39,210 nt of DNA, taken from assembly GCA_003553895.1 (NCBI GenBank), contig PWFM01000207.1, forward strand, positions 1-39,210. The letters are read 5' to 3'. Below the pieces are notes generated by a model. It was not told the origin of the DNA and ran no database searches. It saw only the letters and a list, made by a program, of their open reading frames with translations. The position numbers were made by a program, and so were the translations under genes. This document shows positions 22,884 to 31,600 of this stretch, piece after piece. Positions within the stretch are counted from its first letter, which is position 1, and the number at the start of each line of letters is the position of its first letter. The DNA is from Syntrophomonadaceae bacterium. Its GTDB lineage: Bacteria; Bacillota; Dethiobacteria; DTU022.

Positions 22884-23591
22884 TTAATCGTTAAAAACCT
22901 CCTTTGATATTTCGCCAAGCAACAGCTCAATTTCGCTGACATCGACGGCAAGGCCCTTTACTTCGGATGGATCGCTGTCGCGCAGTGTGGCAAAAATCAC
23001 CCCGACCACTTCCCCCTGATCATTAAACAGCGGACTGCCGCTGCTGCCGGGGTAGATTGCGGCCTGGATCACCAGATACGGCGCTTCACGTTCAGCAGGG
23101 TGCTTAGAATAACCAATCATAAGTCCCTTATTGGCAATCCGGGCAAACTGCAGCGGGTTTCCAATTACCAATAACTCATCTCCAGGCTCTGCTCTCTGTT
23201 CGGACAGGGACACTGCTGGAAGATCTTCTCCCTCTATTTCAATTACCGCCAGGTCGACATGCTCAGAGACATACCATTGCTTTGCGGAATAAGCCCCCCG
23301 TCCGGGAAAAGAAACCCTGATCATCAAAGCATCTTCGACCAGGTGGCGATTGGTAACAATCAACCCGTCAGAGGCAATGTTAAAACCGCTTCCGCGGGCC
23401 TGACCACCGGGAGAACCTGAACGGGAGTCAATGAAAACCTGGACCACAGCTTGTCTCGATTCTTCCACCAGCGGATCATCGGCCAGGGCCCAGGACTCCT
23501 GAAGAAAGGAAAAAGCTGGTCCGGCAAATACTGTTAACCACCGGCCGGTCACGGTAAAAAGAAATATCAGGGCCAGCAAGAAGGCAGTCAC
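22884..23591 (-). CDS. Membrane-anchored trypsin-like serine protease (HtrA/S1C type, no PDZ)
   Basis: The protein has an N-terminal membrane anchor followed by a trypsin-like domain with the full triad: His in VTNRHLVEDA, Asp in EHVDLAVIEI and Ser in YPGSSGSPLF. There is no PDZ domain. The GTG at 23591 gives the frame shown, but the frame continues upstream, without an ATG, GTG or TTG, through a charged stretch (RRKDNDDHDLDLIEEINRKY) back to 23731. AAAGGAGTG at 23739-23732 looks like the real start region but is one base out of frame. The true protein may be about 280 residues, with the start lost by a one-base deletion or a sequence error. Confidence 0.82.
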   Translation of the reverse strand: MTAFLLALIFLFTVTGRWLTVFAGPAFSFLQESWALADDPLVEESRQAVVQVFIDSRSGSPGGQARGSGFNIASDGLIVTNRHLVEDALMIRVSFPGRGAYSAKQWYVSEHVDLAVIEIEGEDLPAVSLSEQRAEPGDELLVIGNPLQFARIANKGLMIGYSKHPAEREAPYLVIQAAIYPGSSGSPLFNDQGEVVGVIFATLRDSDPSEVKGLAVDVSEIELLLGEISKEVFND

Positions 23592-23833
23592 GCTTAAAAT
23601 TATACGCCGTGACCGATATAAAGCAGCATGATCAGCGGCAAGATCGCTTTCGCCTTCTTCATATTTGCGATTAATCTCTTCGATTAAATCGAGATCATGG
23701 TCATCGTTATCTTTACGTCTAACTTTATTTTCACTCCTTTATTGAGCCGGGAAACAGGGGCAACCAAAAATATGATCACCGAGAATACTTTTTGCCAAAC
23801 TCCACCGCAGTTCCTCTTCTCACAATTATTACA

Positions 23834-23859
23834 AATTATCGCTTACCTTAATTATCGCT
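23834..23859. repeat. Two 10-bp direct repeats
   Basis: AATTATCGCT occurs at 23834-23843 and 23850-23859, 16 bp apart start to start, in the region between the protease gene and the divergent small gene. This is the pattern of a response-regulator-type binding site. Confidence 0.35.
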
Positions 23860-23924
23860 GATTTTTATCCTTTTGGAAACAGCAAGTTACGGCTGCCCGG
23901 CCCGGCATCACCTGTCACGTGTCA

Positions 23925-23959
23925 TTGTTCTCTTCGCCTATTGGAGTTATAATTATAAC
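23925..23959 (+). promoter_or_regulatory. Promoter of the small gene, -10 inside a palindrome
   Basis: TTGTTC (23925-23930), 17 nt, TATAAT (23948-23953). The -10 lies in the perfect 14-bp palindrome GTTATAATTATAAC (23946-23959). Confidence 0.5.
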
Positions 23960-23981
23960 GCAAACTTAAATATCAAGCGAG

Positions 23982-24317
23982 GTGAATGGCCTGCGTTACG
24001 GGTGTATGCCGGAAAATTTATGCATCCCCGCAAACACTGCCGGCCAAGTGTTGAGCAAATCAAAGGACAGACAGCAATTTGAATCGCCGGAACAAAAAGC
24101 GTTAAAAAAAAAGATCCACCGGGCCCTGCTGGAAGCAAGAAATGCCCAGCACAACGGTGACCACGAGGCGGCGCGAAAGATCGTGCGCCAAATAATGGCT
24201 GAAGCGGCGCCGGAAGCCTACCGGGCCAGCCTTGAAGGCGGCTTCAATTGGGTAGTGGAAACCCTAAAGCCGCTTGATGAGTTGATGCTGCCGGACGATG
24301 ATAGTGATGAGCATTAA
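23982..24317 (+). CDS. Small charged protein of unknown function
   Basis: The frame from a GTG at 23982 encodes 111 residues. I do not recognise the family. The credible part begins near residue 25 (SKSKDRQQFESPEQKALKKK), is helical and charged, includes ARKIVRQIMAEAAPEAYRAS and FNWVVETLKPLDELML, and ends in an acidic DDDSDEH tail. No signal or membrane segment is present. The start is uncertain: GTG 23982 lies just after GCGAGG, while GTG 24048 would give only the helical part. A good promoter precedes it. It ends 17 nt before the convergent Yip1 gene. Confidence 0.55.
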   Translation: MNGLRYGCMPENLCIPANTAGQVLSKSKDRQQFESPEQKALKKKIHRALLEARNAQHNGDHEAARKIVRQIMAEAAPEAYRASLEGGFNWVVETLKPLDELMLPDDDSDEH

Positions 24318-24334
24318 TTTTTTCCAACACGGTC

Positions 24335-24937
24335 CTAAACAGCAATCAGCAGCGCTGCCACCAGTGCAACAATTATAGCCACCGGTATGACAATCAGGAT
24401 AGCGAAATAGATTATATAGGCGCCGATACTTGCCCCGGTAGAAAGGCCGTGGCTTTCCCGCAGGGCTATAACCTGCAGGACAATAACCCAAACCGATAGT
24501 CCAAAAGTGATCAACCCGCTTAAGATGCTGCCAGCCGTCCCGAAATAAAAAGCAAAAAGAGTAACCGGAACAATAATGATCATCGGAAAATCGGCGAAAC
24601 AGAATGCGCAAAAGAAATTCCAATAAAGACCCCTGCCGCCAAATAATTTGGCTAAAAGATGAAGCAGGCCGGTGAAAATAAATACGGATACGCCGGCAAA
24701 AGCCAGCCCTCCAAAAATAATAACAGATGTTGAAATATACAGGTCAAATTCAGCCATTACTTCTGTTAATCCCCGGAGCCCCTGATCGCCATAGAGATTA
24801 GCCAGAAAAACCAGGATGGTAACCCCAAAGTAAACCAGCAAAGCCCAGCCGATTGGTTTTTCGCGGGCAATCTCATCTAAAGTTTTTACCGGACTGGCCA
24901 TCACCCCGAAAAGCCATTCGACAAGTTTATCACCCAT
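24335..24937 (-). CDS. Yip1 domain membrane protein
   Basis: The 200-residue protein has five or so membrane segments and the Yip1-type layout: a short cytoplasmic lead with FGVMASPVKTLDEIAREKP, a first segment WALLVYFGVTILVFLANL, and later ADFPMIIIVPVTLFAFYF. Bacterial Yip1 proteins are widespread but their role is not known. It starts 30 nt after the sppA stop and is probably co-transcribed with it, suggesting an envelope role. Confidence 0.72.
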   Translation of the reverse strand: MGDKLVEWLFGVMASPVKTLDEIAREKPIGWALLVYFGVTILVFLANLYGDQGLRGLTEVMAEFDLYISTSVIIFGGLAFAGVSVFIFTGLLHLLAKLFGGRGLYWNFFCAFCFADFPMIIIVPVTLFAFYFGTAGSILSGLITFGLSVWVIVLQVIALRESHGLSTGASIGAYIIYFAILIVIPVAIIVALVAALLIAV

Positions 24938-24967
24938 ACTGCAACCTCCTCTGCTTTTTTGAAATAT

Positions 24968-25906
24968 CTACCTGACCTGGTAACGGATATCGGGGGGGAC
25001 TCCCTCTCGCAGTTTTTCAAGCAAGACAATTTTCGGATCTGTAAATGATCTTTCCAGAACAGCTAAAACGCTGTAGCCATAATCAAATATCTGCGCAAAT
25101 AGTGACGGCGCCGGGTATTCATAACGGACCGGCTTTTCGAGGTCGTTCATTTCAGCCAGGTATTCTATGGCTTCTTCAATTCCGCCCAGGCGATCGACCA
25201 AACCAAGCTCTAAAGCCTGGCTGCCGAGGAAAAGCTCGCCGGTAGCCAATTCGCGCACTTCTTCGGGATCCATATCCCTTCCTCCGGCCACATCAGTAAT
25301 AAACTGTTCGTAGGCTTCATCAGATATATCCTGCATAAGCTGTCTTTCTTCGTCGGTCAGGGAGCGGCTGAACATATCCTTGTGTTCACCGGACTTAATG
25401 GTTTCAACTTTGATCCCCAGCATTTCATAAAGTTCTTCCATATCCATAATAGAACTGATAACACCGATCGATCCGGTCAGCGTCCCCGGATGCGCCACAA
25501 TCCCCTGGGCCGGAGCAGCGATATAATAACCGCCTGATGCTGCCATGTCAGCCATGGAGACCACGATCGGTTTCTCAAAATTCCTGACCATGGAAGCTAT
25601 TTTCTGGGAAGCCGCGATTGATCCCCCGGGGCTTTCGATCCTTAAAACCACACCTTCAATGGCAGGATCTTCAGCTGCCCGTTCAAGCTGCCGATAAACC
25701 TGATCTGGGGTGATGCCCCCGACAAAAAATCCGCCTGGTGCTTCTTGAATGGTTCCCGCCAGTTTAATTACAACCACCCGCTCTTCACCAACTCTGTCCG
25801 GCTCCCTCACCGGATCAACGCCGTTAAGGAAAGGCATTGCGATAACCGCAACAACCGCGATAACGATTAAAGCGGTGATAAACAGTTTTCGTTTTGTCAA
25901 TACCAT
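24968..25906 (-). CDS. sppA: Signal peptide peptidase SppA
   Basis: The 312-residue protein has one N-terminal membrane anchor and a peptidase domain with VVLRIESPGGSIAASQKIAS, the catalytic serine in MADMAASGGYYIAA and the catalytic lysine in TIKSGEHKDMFSRSL. This is the short, self-compartmentalising SppA found in Gram-positive bacteria, which digests cleaved signal peptides at the membrane. GGGAG lies just upstream of the ATG. It is divergent from the cupin-flavodiiron unit and heads a unit with the Yip1 gene. Confidence 0.94.
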   Translation of the reverse strand: MVLTKRKLFITALIVIAVVAVIAMPFLNGVDPVREPDRVGEERVVVIKLAGTIQEAPGGFFVGGITPDQVYRQLERAAEDPAIEGVVLRIESPGGSIAASQKIASMVRNFEKPIVVSMADMAASGGYYIAAPAQGIVAHPGTLTGSIGVISSIMDMEELYEMLGIKVETIKSGEHKDMFSRSLTDEERQLMQDISDEAYEQFITDVAGGRDMDPEEVRELATGELFLGSQALELGLVDRLGGIEEAIEYLAEMNDLEKPVRYEYPAPSLFAQIFDYGYSVLAVLERSFTDPKIVLLEKLREGVPPDIRYQVR

Positions 25907-26064
25907 CCACTCCCATCGATATGATTATGCATACATGTTTTTAATTTGACAGGCCGATCGTTAATTCCTTCATCAGCCAGTATTAATAAGCCTGTGTTTT
26001 GATCTTTCCGTAATCATTTCTTATTCATTAATAATTCCAAAGGGTAGTTGTGTCCGTTTATGCG

Positions 26065-26094
26065 TTGTGTTAAAATATACTTAACTGCTATAGT
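26065..26094 (+). promoter_or_regulatory. Promoter of the cupin-flavodiiron unit
   Basis: TTGTGT (26065-26070), 18 nt, TATAGT (26089-26094). GTTAA-N7-TTAAC (26069-26085) and TAACT-N5-AGTTA (26082-26096) are overlapping inverted repeats across the spacer and -10, so repressor control is plausible. Confidence 0.6.
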
Positions 26095-26126
26095 TATAAA
26101 TTAACACGCTGTGAGGAGGCGATCAT

Positions 26127-26453
26127 GTGGACAAGGACAAATTTACCACAAATGCGGTCAACCTGAAAACACTGACTGATTACCAGAAAGGATCCATTGT
26201 AAGCAAAGAAATACTGAAAAAAGAAAGCGGAAGTGTTACCATATTCGCTTTTGACCGGGGTCAGGGTTTGAGCGAGCATACAGCCCCTTTTGATGCCCTG
26301 GTTTGCGTGCTGGACGGAAACGGTGAAATAATTATCTCCGGAGAGTCTTATAATGTCCAGGAAGGCGAAATGATCATAATGCCGGCTGATGAACCGCATG
26401 CTGTAAAAGCAAATGAGCGCTTTAAGATGATGCTGGTTATGATCCGATCCTGA
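26127..26453 (+). CDS. Cupin-domain protein upstream of flavodiiron gene
   Basis: The 108-residue protein starts at GTG 26127, 8 nt after AGGAGG. The cupin core includes GLSEHTAPFDALVCVLDGNG and a second motif EGEMIIMPADEPHAV; the histidines in these two motifs could hold a metal. It lies 39 nt upstream of the flavodiiron gene and shares its promoter. Small cupins of this type often accompany anaerobic stress genes; the activity is unknown. It is longer than the cupin at 1766 and better equipped for metal binding. Confidence 0.82.
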   Translation: MDKDKFTTNAVNLKTLTDYQKGSIVSKEILKKESGSVTIFAFDRGQGLSEHTAPFDALVCVLDGNGEIIISGESYNVQEGEMIIMPADEPHAVKANERFKMMLVMIRS

Positions 26454-26492
26454 TCATTATTTACCAAAACATTTTAGCAGGAGGTTTTTTTG

Positions 26493-27689
26493 ATGTCTTT
26501 TAAAGTCAATGATAATGTAACCTGGGTGGGCAAAGTAGACTGGGAGCTACGCAAGTTTCACGGTGAAGAATTAAGCACTCACAAGGGGAGCACCTATAAC
26601 TCCTACCTGGTCAGAGGTAAGGAAAAGACTGCTTTGATTGATACTGTCTGGCGCCCCTTTGCCGAAGAGTTTGTCAGTAATTTAAAAAAAGAAATCGACT
26701 TAAACGAGATAGATTATATCGTGGCCAACCACGCCGAGATTGACCACAGCGGTTCTCTTCCTGACCTGCTGCGCGAAATACCGAACACTCCGGTTTTCTG
26801 CAGTAAAGCCGGGATAAAATCGCTCAGCGGGCATTACCACCAGGACTGGAACTTTCAGCCGGTAAAAACCGGCGACAAGCTCGATCTTGGCGGTAAAGAG
26901 TTAGTTTTTATCGAGGCCAAGATGCTCCACTGGCCGGACAGTATGTTCTGCTACCTTACTGAAGACAATTTGCTTTTTCCCAACGACGCATTCGGTCAGC
27001 ACTATGCCTCAGAGCATATGTTTAATGACCTGGTAGACCAGGATGAACTCTACCGGGAAGCGATTAAATATTATGCCAACATCCTGACTCCCTTCAGCAG
27101 CATGGTCACCGCCAAAATCAAAGAGGTAGTCGGCCTTGAGCTGCCTGTAGATATGATCTGCCCCAGCCACGGGGTTATCTGGCGCAGTGATCCGCTCCAG
27201 ATTGTCAACAAATACATGGAATGGGCCGACAACTACCAGGAAAACCAGGTCACACTTATTTATGACACCATGTGGGAAGGCACCCGGAGGGCTGCTGAAG
27301 CTGTTGCAGCCGGAATCAAGGAAGCCAACGACGCTATAACGATCAAACTCTATAATGCCGGCCGTACAGATACAAACGATATTATCACAGAAATTTTCAA
27401 GTCGAAAGGAATCGTGGTCGGATCGCCGACGATTAACAAGGGGGTTTTGCATTCAATAGCCGCCCTGATGGAGATGGCCAAAGGGTTGAATTTCAAGCAG
27501 AAGAAAGCAAGCGCTTTCGGTTGTTATGGCTGGAGCGGTGAATCAGCTAAACTGGTCAGTGAAATGCTGGACCAGGCCGGCTTTGAGTTGATTAACAAAG
27601 ATGGGCTAAAAATGCTCTGGAATCCGGATGAAGAAGCAATCGCCGCTGCCAAAGCATACGGCAGGGAAATCGGCAGTACTCTGTCTTAA
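26493..27689 (+). CDS. fprA: Flavodiiron protein (FprA-type O2/NO reductase)
   Basis: The 398-residue protein has a beta-lactamase-like diiron domain (1-250) and a flavodoxin domain (about 253-398). Diiron ligands are in ANHAEIDHSGS (HxExDH), in the stretch around MLHWPD, in LFPNDAFGQH and in CPSHGVIWR. The flavodoxin part starts LIYDTMWEGTRRAAEAVAAG. These enzymes reduce O2 to water or NO to N2O in anaerobes. There is no rubredoxin or other electron donor gene adjacent. AGGAGG precedes ATG 26493. Confidence 0.95.
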   Translation: MSFKVNDNVTWVGKVDWELRKFHGEELSTHKGSTYNSYLVRGKEKTALIDTVWRPFAEEFVSNLKKEIDLNEIDYIVANHAEIDHSGSLPDLLREIPNTPVFCSKAGIKSLSGHYHQDWNFQPVKTGDKLDLGGKELVFIEAKMLHWPDSMFCYLTEDNLLFPNDAFGQHYASEHMFNDLVDQDELYREAIKYYANILTPFSSMVTAKIKEVVGLELPVDMICPSHGVIWRSDPLQIVNKYMEWADNYQENQVTLIYDTMWEGTRRAAEAVAAGIKEANDAITIKLYNAGRTDTNDIITEIFKSKGIVVGSPTINKGVLHSIAALMEMAKGLNFKQKKASAFGCYGWSGESAKLVSEMLDQAGFELINKDGLKMLWNPDEEAIAAAKAYGREIGSTLS

Positions 27690-27729
27690 AAAAATAAGTC
27701 TTGTCTGACCAGGTAATTAAGATTACGCA

Positions 27730-27769
27730 CAGGACGGGGGAAATAGATTAGTCTATATCCCCCGTCCTG
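27730..27769 (+). terminator. Strong hairpin after the flavodiiron gene
   Basis: CAGGACGGGGG (27730-27740) and CCCCCGTCCTG (27759-27769) form a perfect 11-bp stem, extended inside the loop by ATAGA/TCTAT. The following bases (CTTTGAAAGC) are only weakly T-rich, so it is a probable but not classical terminator. Confidence 0.55.
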
Positions 27770-27901
27770 CTTTGAAAGCAAGCATCCGCTTAACAATAAA
27801 TCTTTATAAGATGAGCTAAAACACGATCCAGCCTGCCTTTACAGTGCGCTTATCAGCCAACGCTGCCTGTTTAGCGGACCTGTTTTTTGGGCTATAAAAC
27901 C

Positions 27902-28543
27902 CTATTCTGCGGACACCGGGAACCGATCGCCCCTAACCTGCAGATTACCGATGCCGTTCCAGAATATATCGAGGAGTTTGCTCAGCTGTTCTTCTTCTAA
28001 ATCAATATTATCGAGGACAACCATACCGCCCATGACCACACAATTGAGGGCGAGGAAAAGACGTCCGGCCATTTCGATGTCGATGTCGGAACGGATCTCC
28101 TTTGCGTCGATCCCCTTGCGGAACAGGTTTGTTATCCCCTCCAGCAGTTCCTGCCGCCTGTCAATCACCCAGGCCTGTAATTCCTGGAAACTAAGTGGCC
28201 GTTCGTTAAACAGGAGATGTAATTTATTGCGGTTATCTTTGAGAAGTTCGAGGTGGGTATTGACAATGTCCTGCAAAGTTTGTTTGACTGAAGTAGTTTC
28301 AAAAAGGTGTTTACTAAATGACTGGAGGTATGAATCAGCACAGTAGGAAAAACTTTCTTTGAATAAACCTTCCTTGCTGGAAAAGTATTCGTAAACCGTA
28401 CCTTTTCCCACTTCAGCCCGCTCGGCAATCTCAGTGATGGTCACCTGGTAGAAATCTTTTTCCAGAAACATTTCGACCGCCGCAAGGAGGATTTGCTCCC
28501 TTTTATTCCCAAAATCTTTTTTCCGATTATTTGTCACAGTCAT
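27902..28543 (-). CDS. TetR/AcrR family regulator
   Basis: The protein of about 213 residues has an N-terminal TetR helix-turn-helix: REQILLAAVEMFLEKDFYQV, then EIAERAEVGKGTVYEYFSSK. The rest is a helical ligand-binding and dimer domain. ATG 28543 is 9 nt after AAAGGGG and is preferred to ATG 28549 and an earlier start at 28573. It lies 100 nt downstream of the RND exporter gene on the same strand and probably represses it; a TetR-like palindrome is present upstream of that gene at 32847-32858. Confidence 0.9.
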   Translation of the reverse strand: MTVTNNRKKDFGNKREQILLAAVEMFLEKDFYQVTITEIAERAEVGKGTVYEYFSSKEGLFKESFSYCADSYLQSFSKHLFETTSVKQTLQDIVNTHLELLKDNRNKLHLLFNERPLSFQELQAWVIDRRQELLEGITNLFRKGIDAKEIRSDIDIEMAGRLFLALNCVVMGGMVVLDNIDLEEEQLSKLLDIFWNGIGNLQVRGDRFPVSAE

Positions 28544-28645
28544 TAGCATAAACCCCTTTCTTTTAAGCTTCAATCTGACACAAACTCTCCTTGTTCAACC
28601 GCATAAGCATTTCACCCGGTTGTTAAAACCGGGCCGGGCATTCTG

Positions 28646-31600
28646 TCAGTGGATTACCGAAACCAGATCCTGGCCTGACAGATTAAACAAAATAAGGATA
28701 ACTGCCATCAGGATTATAACAACTGCCATACGCAAGATAACCATAATCAAAGGCTTTTCAATTTTGCCGATGCGCCTGCTCCCTGCCCCGGCAAAAGGCT
28801 CGGACCAATCAGCAGCGGGAGAAATAATTTGTGAATGGCCGGAAAACGAAATATCCCCTGCTTCAATGCCCTTTTCTTTAGTAAGCACCATGTAAATTGA
28901 GGGAATGGCCAAAAGCAACAGAAGAGTTCCTGTAATCTGACCGCCGATAATGGTTATAGCCATTGGCGCCTGAAGCTGGCTGCCTTCACCGATACCTAAA
29001 GCCAGTGGCAAGAGACCCAATCCGGTGGTAGCAGTGGTCATCAAAATCGGGCGCAGACGGGCAGCTGCTCCTTCCACAACAGCTTCTTTCAATCGCAGGC
29101 CGTGGATCCTGCGCTGCTGGTTGATGTAATCAACCATAATAATTCCGTCGTTGACCAAAATACCGGAGAGAACGACAACTCCGATCATGGCCGGAACACT
29201 GAGGCTGTTACCGGTGATCATCAGGGCAATAATCGACCCGGCAAAGGCCATAGGCAGGCTGAGAATAATAATAAACGGGTGCAGCAGTGATTCAAACTGC
29301 GCGGCCATAACCAGGTAAACCATCAGGGCGGCCAGGACCACAACCAGCTCAAGTTCCGATAATACATCTTCCATCATGCTAAAGCTGCCCGAGGGTTTTA
29401 TTTCATAACCGTCAGGCAAGGCAATCCCGCTCAGTTCTTCAAGAGCCTCTTCAGTGGCTGTGCCCAGGTCAGTATCCCTGTATTGAATCTGAATCTGGCC
29501 GACAATTTTCTGGTTTTCACGCGGAATACTCTGTGGCCCAAAATCTTCTGTCAACTCAGCGATATCTTCGAGGTAAAGATATTCTCCGTTAGGTGTATAA
29601 AACCCGATACGTCCGAGGTCTTCAACTGTCTTTATATCACTTTTTTCGTAACCGAGAATAATGTCAAATATGCCATCATCAGTCTCAATACGGCTGACCG
29701 GGATTCCCTCCAGCGCCTGGCGCACAGCGCCGGCCACCTGATACTGGGTAACCCCCAATTGCAGGGCCTCACTTTGATCAAGGCGAATATGAACTTCTGG
29801 ACGACTATCTTCAAGAGATGATTGCACATCGGTAAAGTTCGGATGATCTGAAAGTTTTTCTGCCGCCTGAGCGTTAATTTCGGTGACCCGGGCCAGATCA
29901 TCGCCGGTGACATCCAAATCCAGTGTAGTTTCCAATCCGGCAGCCCGCAGCAAAGATTCGCGGGAAAAAGACAGTTCCACGTCACTTGACAGGGCCTCTG
30001 CCTCTTCTCGCACTTCTTCGATAACCCGGTCTATTTCACCAATACGCTCAGGATCGATTTCGACCCGTATATCAGCCTGGTTTGAGTTGCCGCCGCCACC
30101 TCCCATGCCCATGAAACCGCCCCCGCCAACCTGGACATCAAAAGAATCAATTATTTCTCTTTGGGCCAGGATATTTTCGACCTCGGTCACAAAATCATCA
30201 GTTTTTTCCAGGGTGCTGCCGGGAGGGAGGGTAATATCGATCGAAAAAGCCGATTCATCGGTCGGGGGAAATAACTCAGTGCCCAGGGTGGTAAAACCAA
30301 GGGCTCCGGCAGCGACAAAAACAACAGCAAAAATGATCACCCACCAGGGGCTGCCGACTGCTGCATTAAGCAACCTGCGATAGGTAGGCAGCCGGGGCGA
30401 ACCTGAATTTTCAGAACTGCTTTTACGGCTTTTACGTAATGAACGCGAAGCAAGCAGGGGAATAACAGTCAGGGCCACCACCAAAGAGGCAAGAATAGCA
30501 CAGGCTACAGTCAGGGCGAATTCCCAGAACAACTCTCCCGCCAGGCCGGTCAGGAACACCACCGGGAAAAATACACTGATCGTAGTCAGGGTAGAGGCGG
30601 TAACTGCACCGGCTACCTCCCGGGCCCCATCAATGGCAGCATCAGCCGGTTCTTTACCGAGCTGGTAATGCCGGTAAATATTTTCACTGACCACGATGGA
30701 ATTATCGACGAGCATGCCGGCAGCCAAGGCCAGGGCCCCCAGGGTCATCAGGTTAATGGTTATATCGGCAAAATAGAGCAGGGAAAAGGTAAAAATTATG
30801 GCCGCTGGAATACTCAGCCCGATAAACATGGTGGTCCGCCAGTTTTTAAGAAAGAGCAAAAGCACAATAATGGCCAGAACGGCTCCACCGGCCAGGGCCC
30901 AGGCCAGGTCGGCCAGGGCATACTCGATTTCTTCGGCCTGGTCAAAAACAACATCGAAGTTAATCTGGGAAAAATTACCTGCACTTTCGTTGGTAAGCTG
31001 ATCGAGAGCTTCTCTCACATCGCCGGCGACTCTTACCGTATTGGCATCGCCTTCTTTTTGCAGCACCAGGCTGATGCTGGGCTCCTGGTTGTGGCGGGTA
31101 ATTGAATCCGGGCTGTAGGTATCCTGTTTTATTTCGGCTATCATACCCAGCGACACCGGGTTTATCGGAAAATCATCGCCAAAATCGAGCCCGTCCATGC
31201 CCATGCCCGGACCTGATCCACCCGAAGCCATTGAGCCCTGAATTGTCGAGGCAGCCAGATCCTGCAGGCTTTCTTCGAGAAAGCGCGATGCATCATCTAT
31301 GCCCCGGTCCATGTCGCTTTGAACATTTGACAACCAGGCCCCGTAATCGGGCAGCTGCACAACCGGATCCCGGCGGATATTTTCCCAGTTCTCGTGGAAA
31401 GCAACCAGCACGTATCTTGAGTTGGCCGCTGTAATCAGCGATGATTGATCAGCGAGTTCGCCTAGATCACTTTCTGTTAAATCATAGCGGTCCAGGCTGA
31501 GCGGATCAACGGGAATAATCGCCTGGTTGCCATCCCAATCAGCTCCGGCTATGATCCAGACATCTTCCAGGCGGACAGTGGCATCATCGGTGAAAACACT

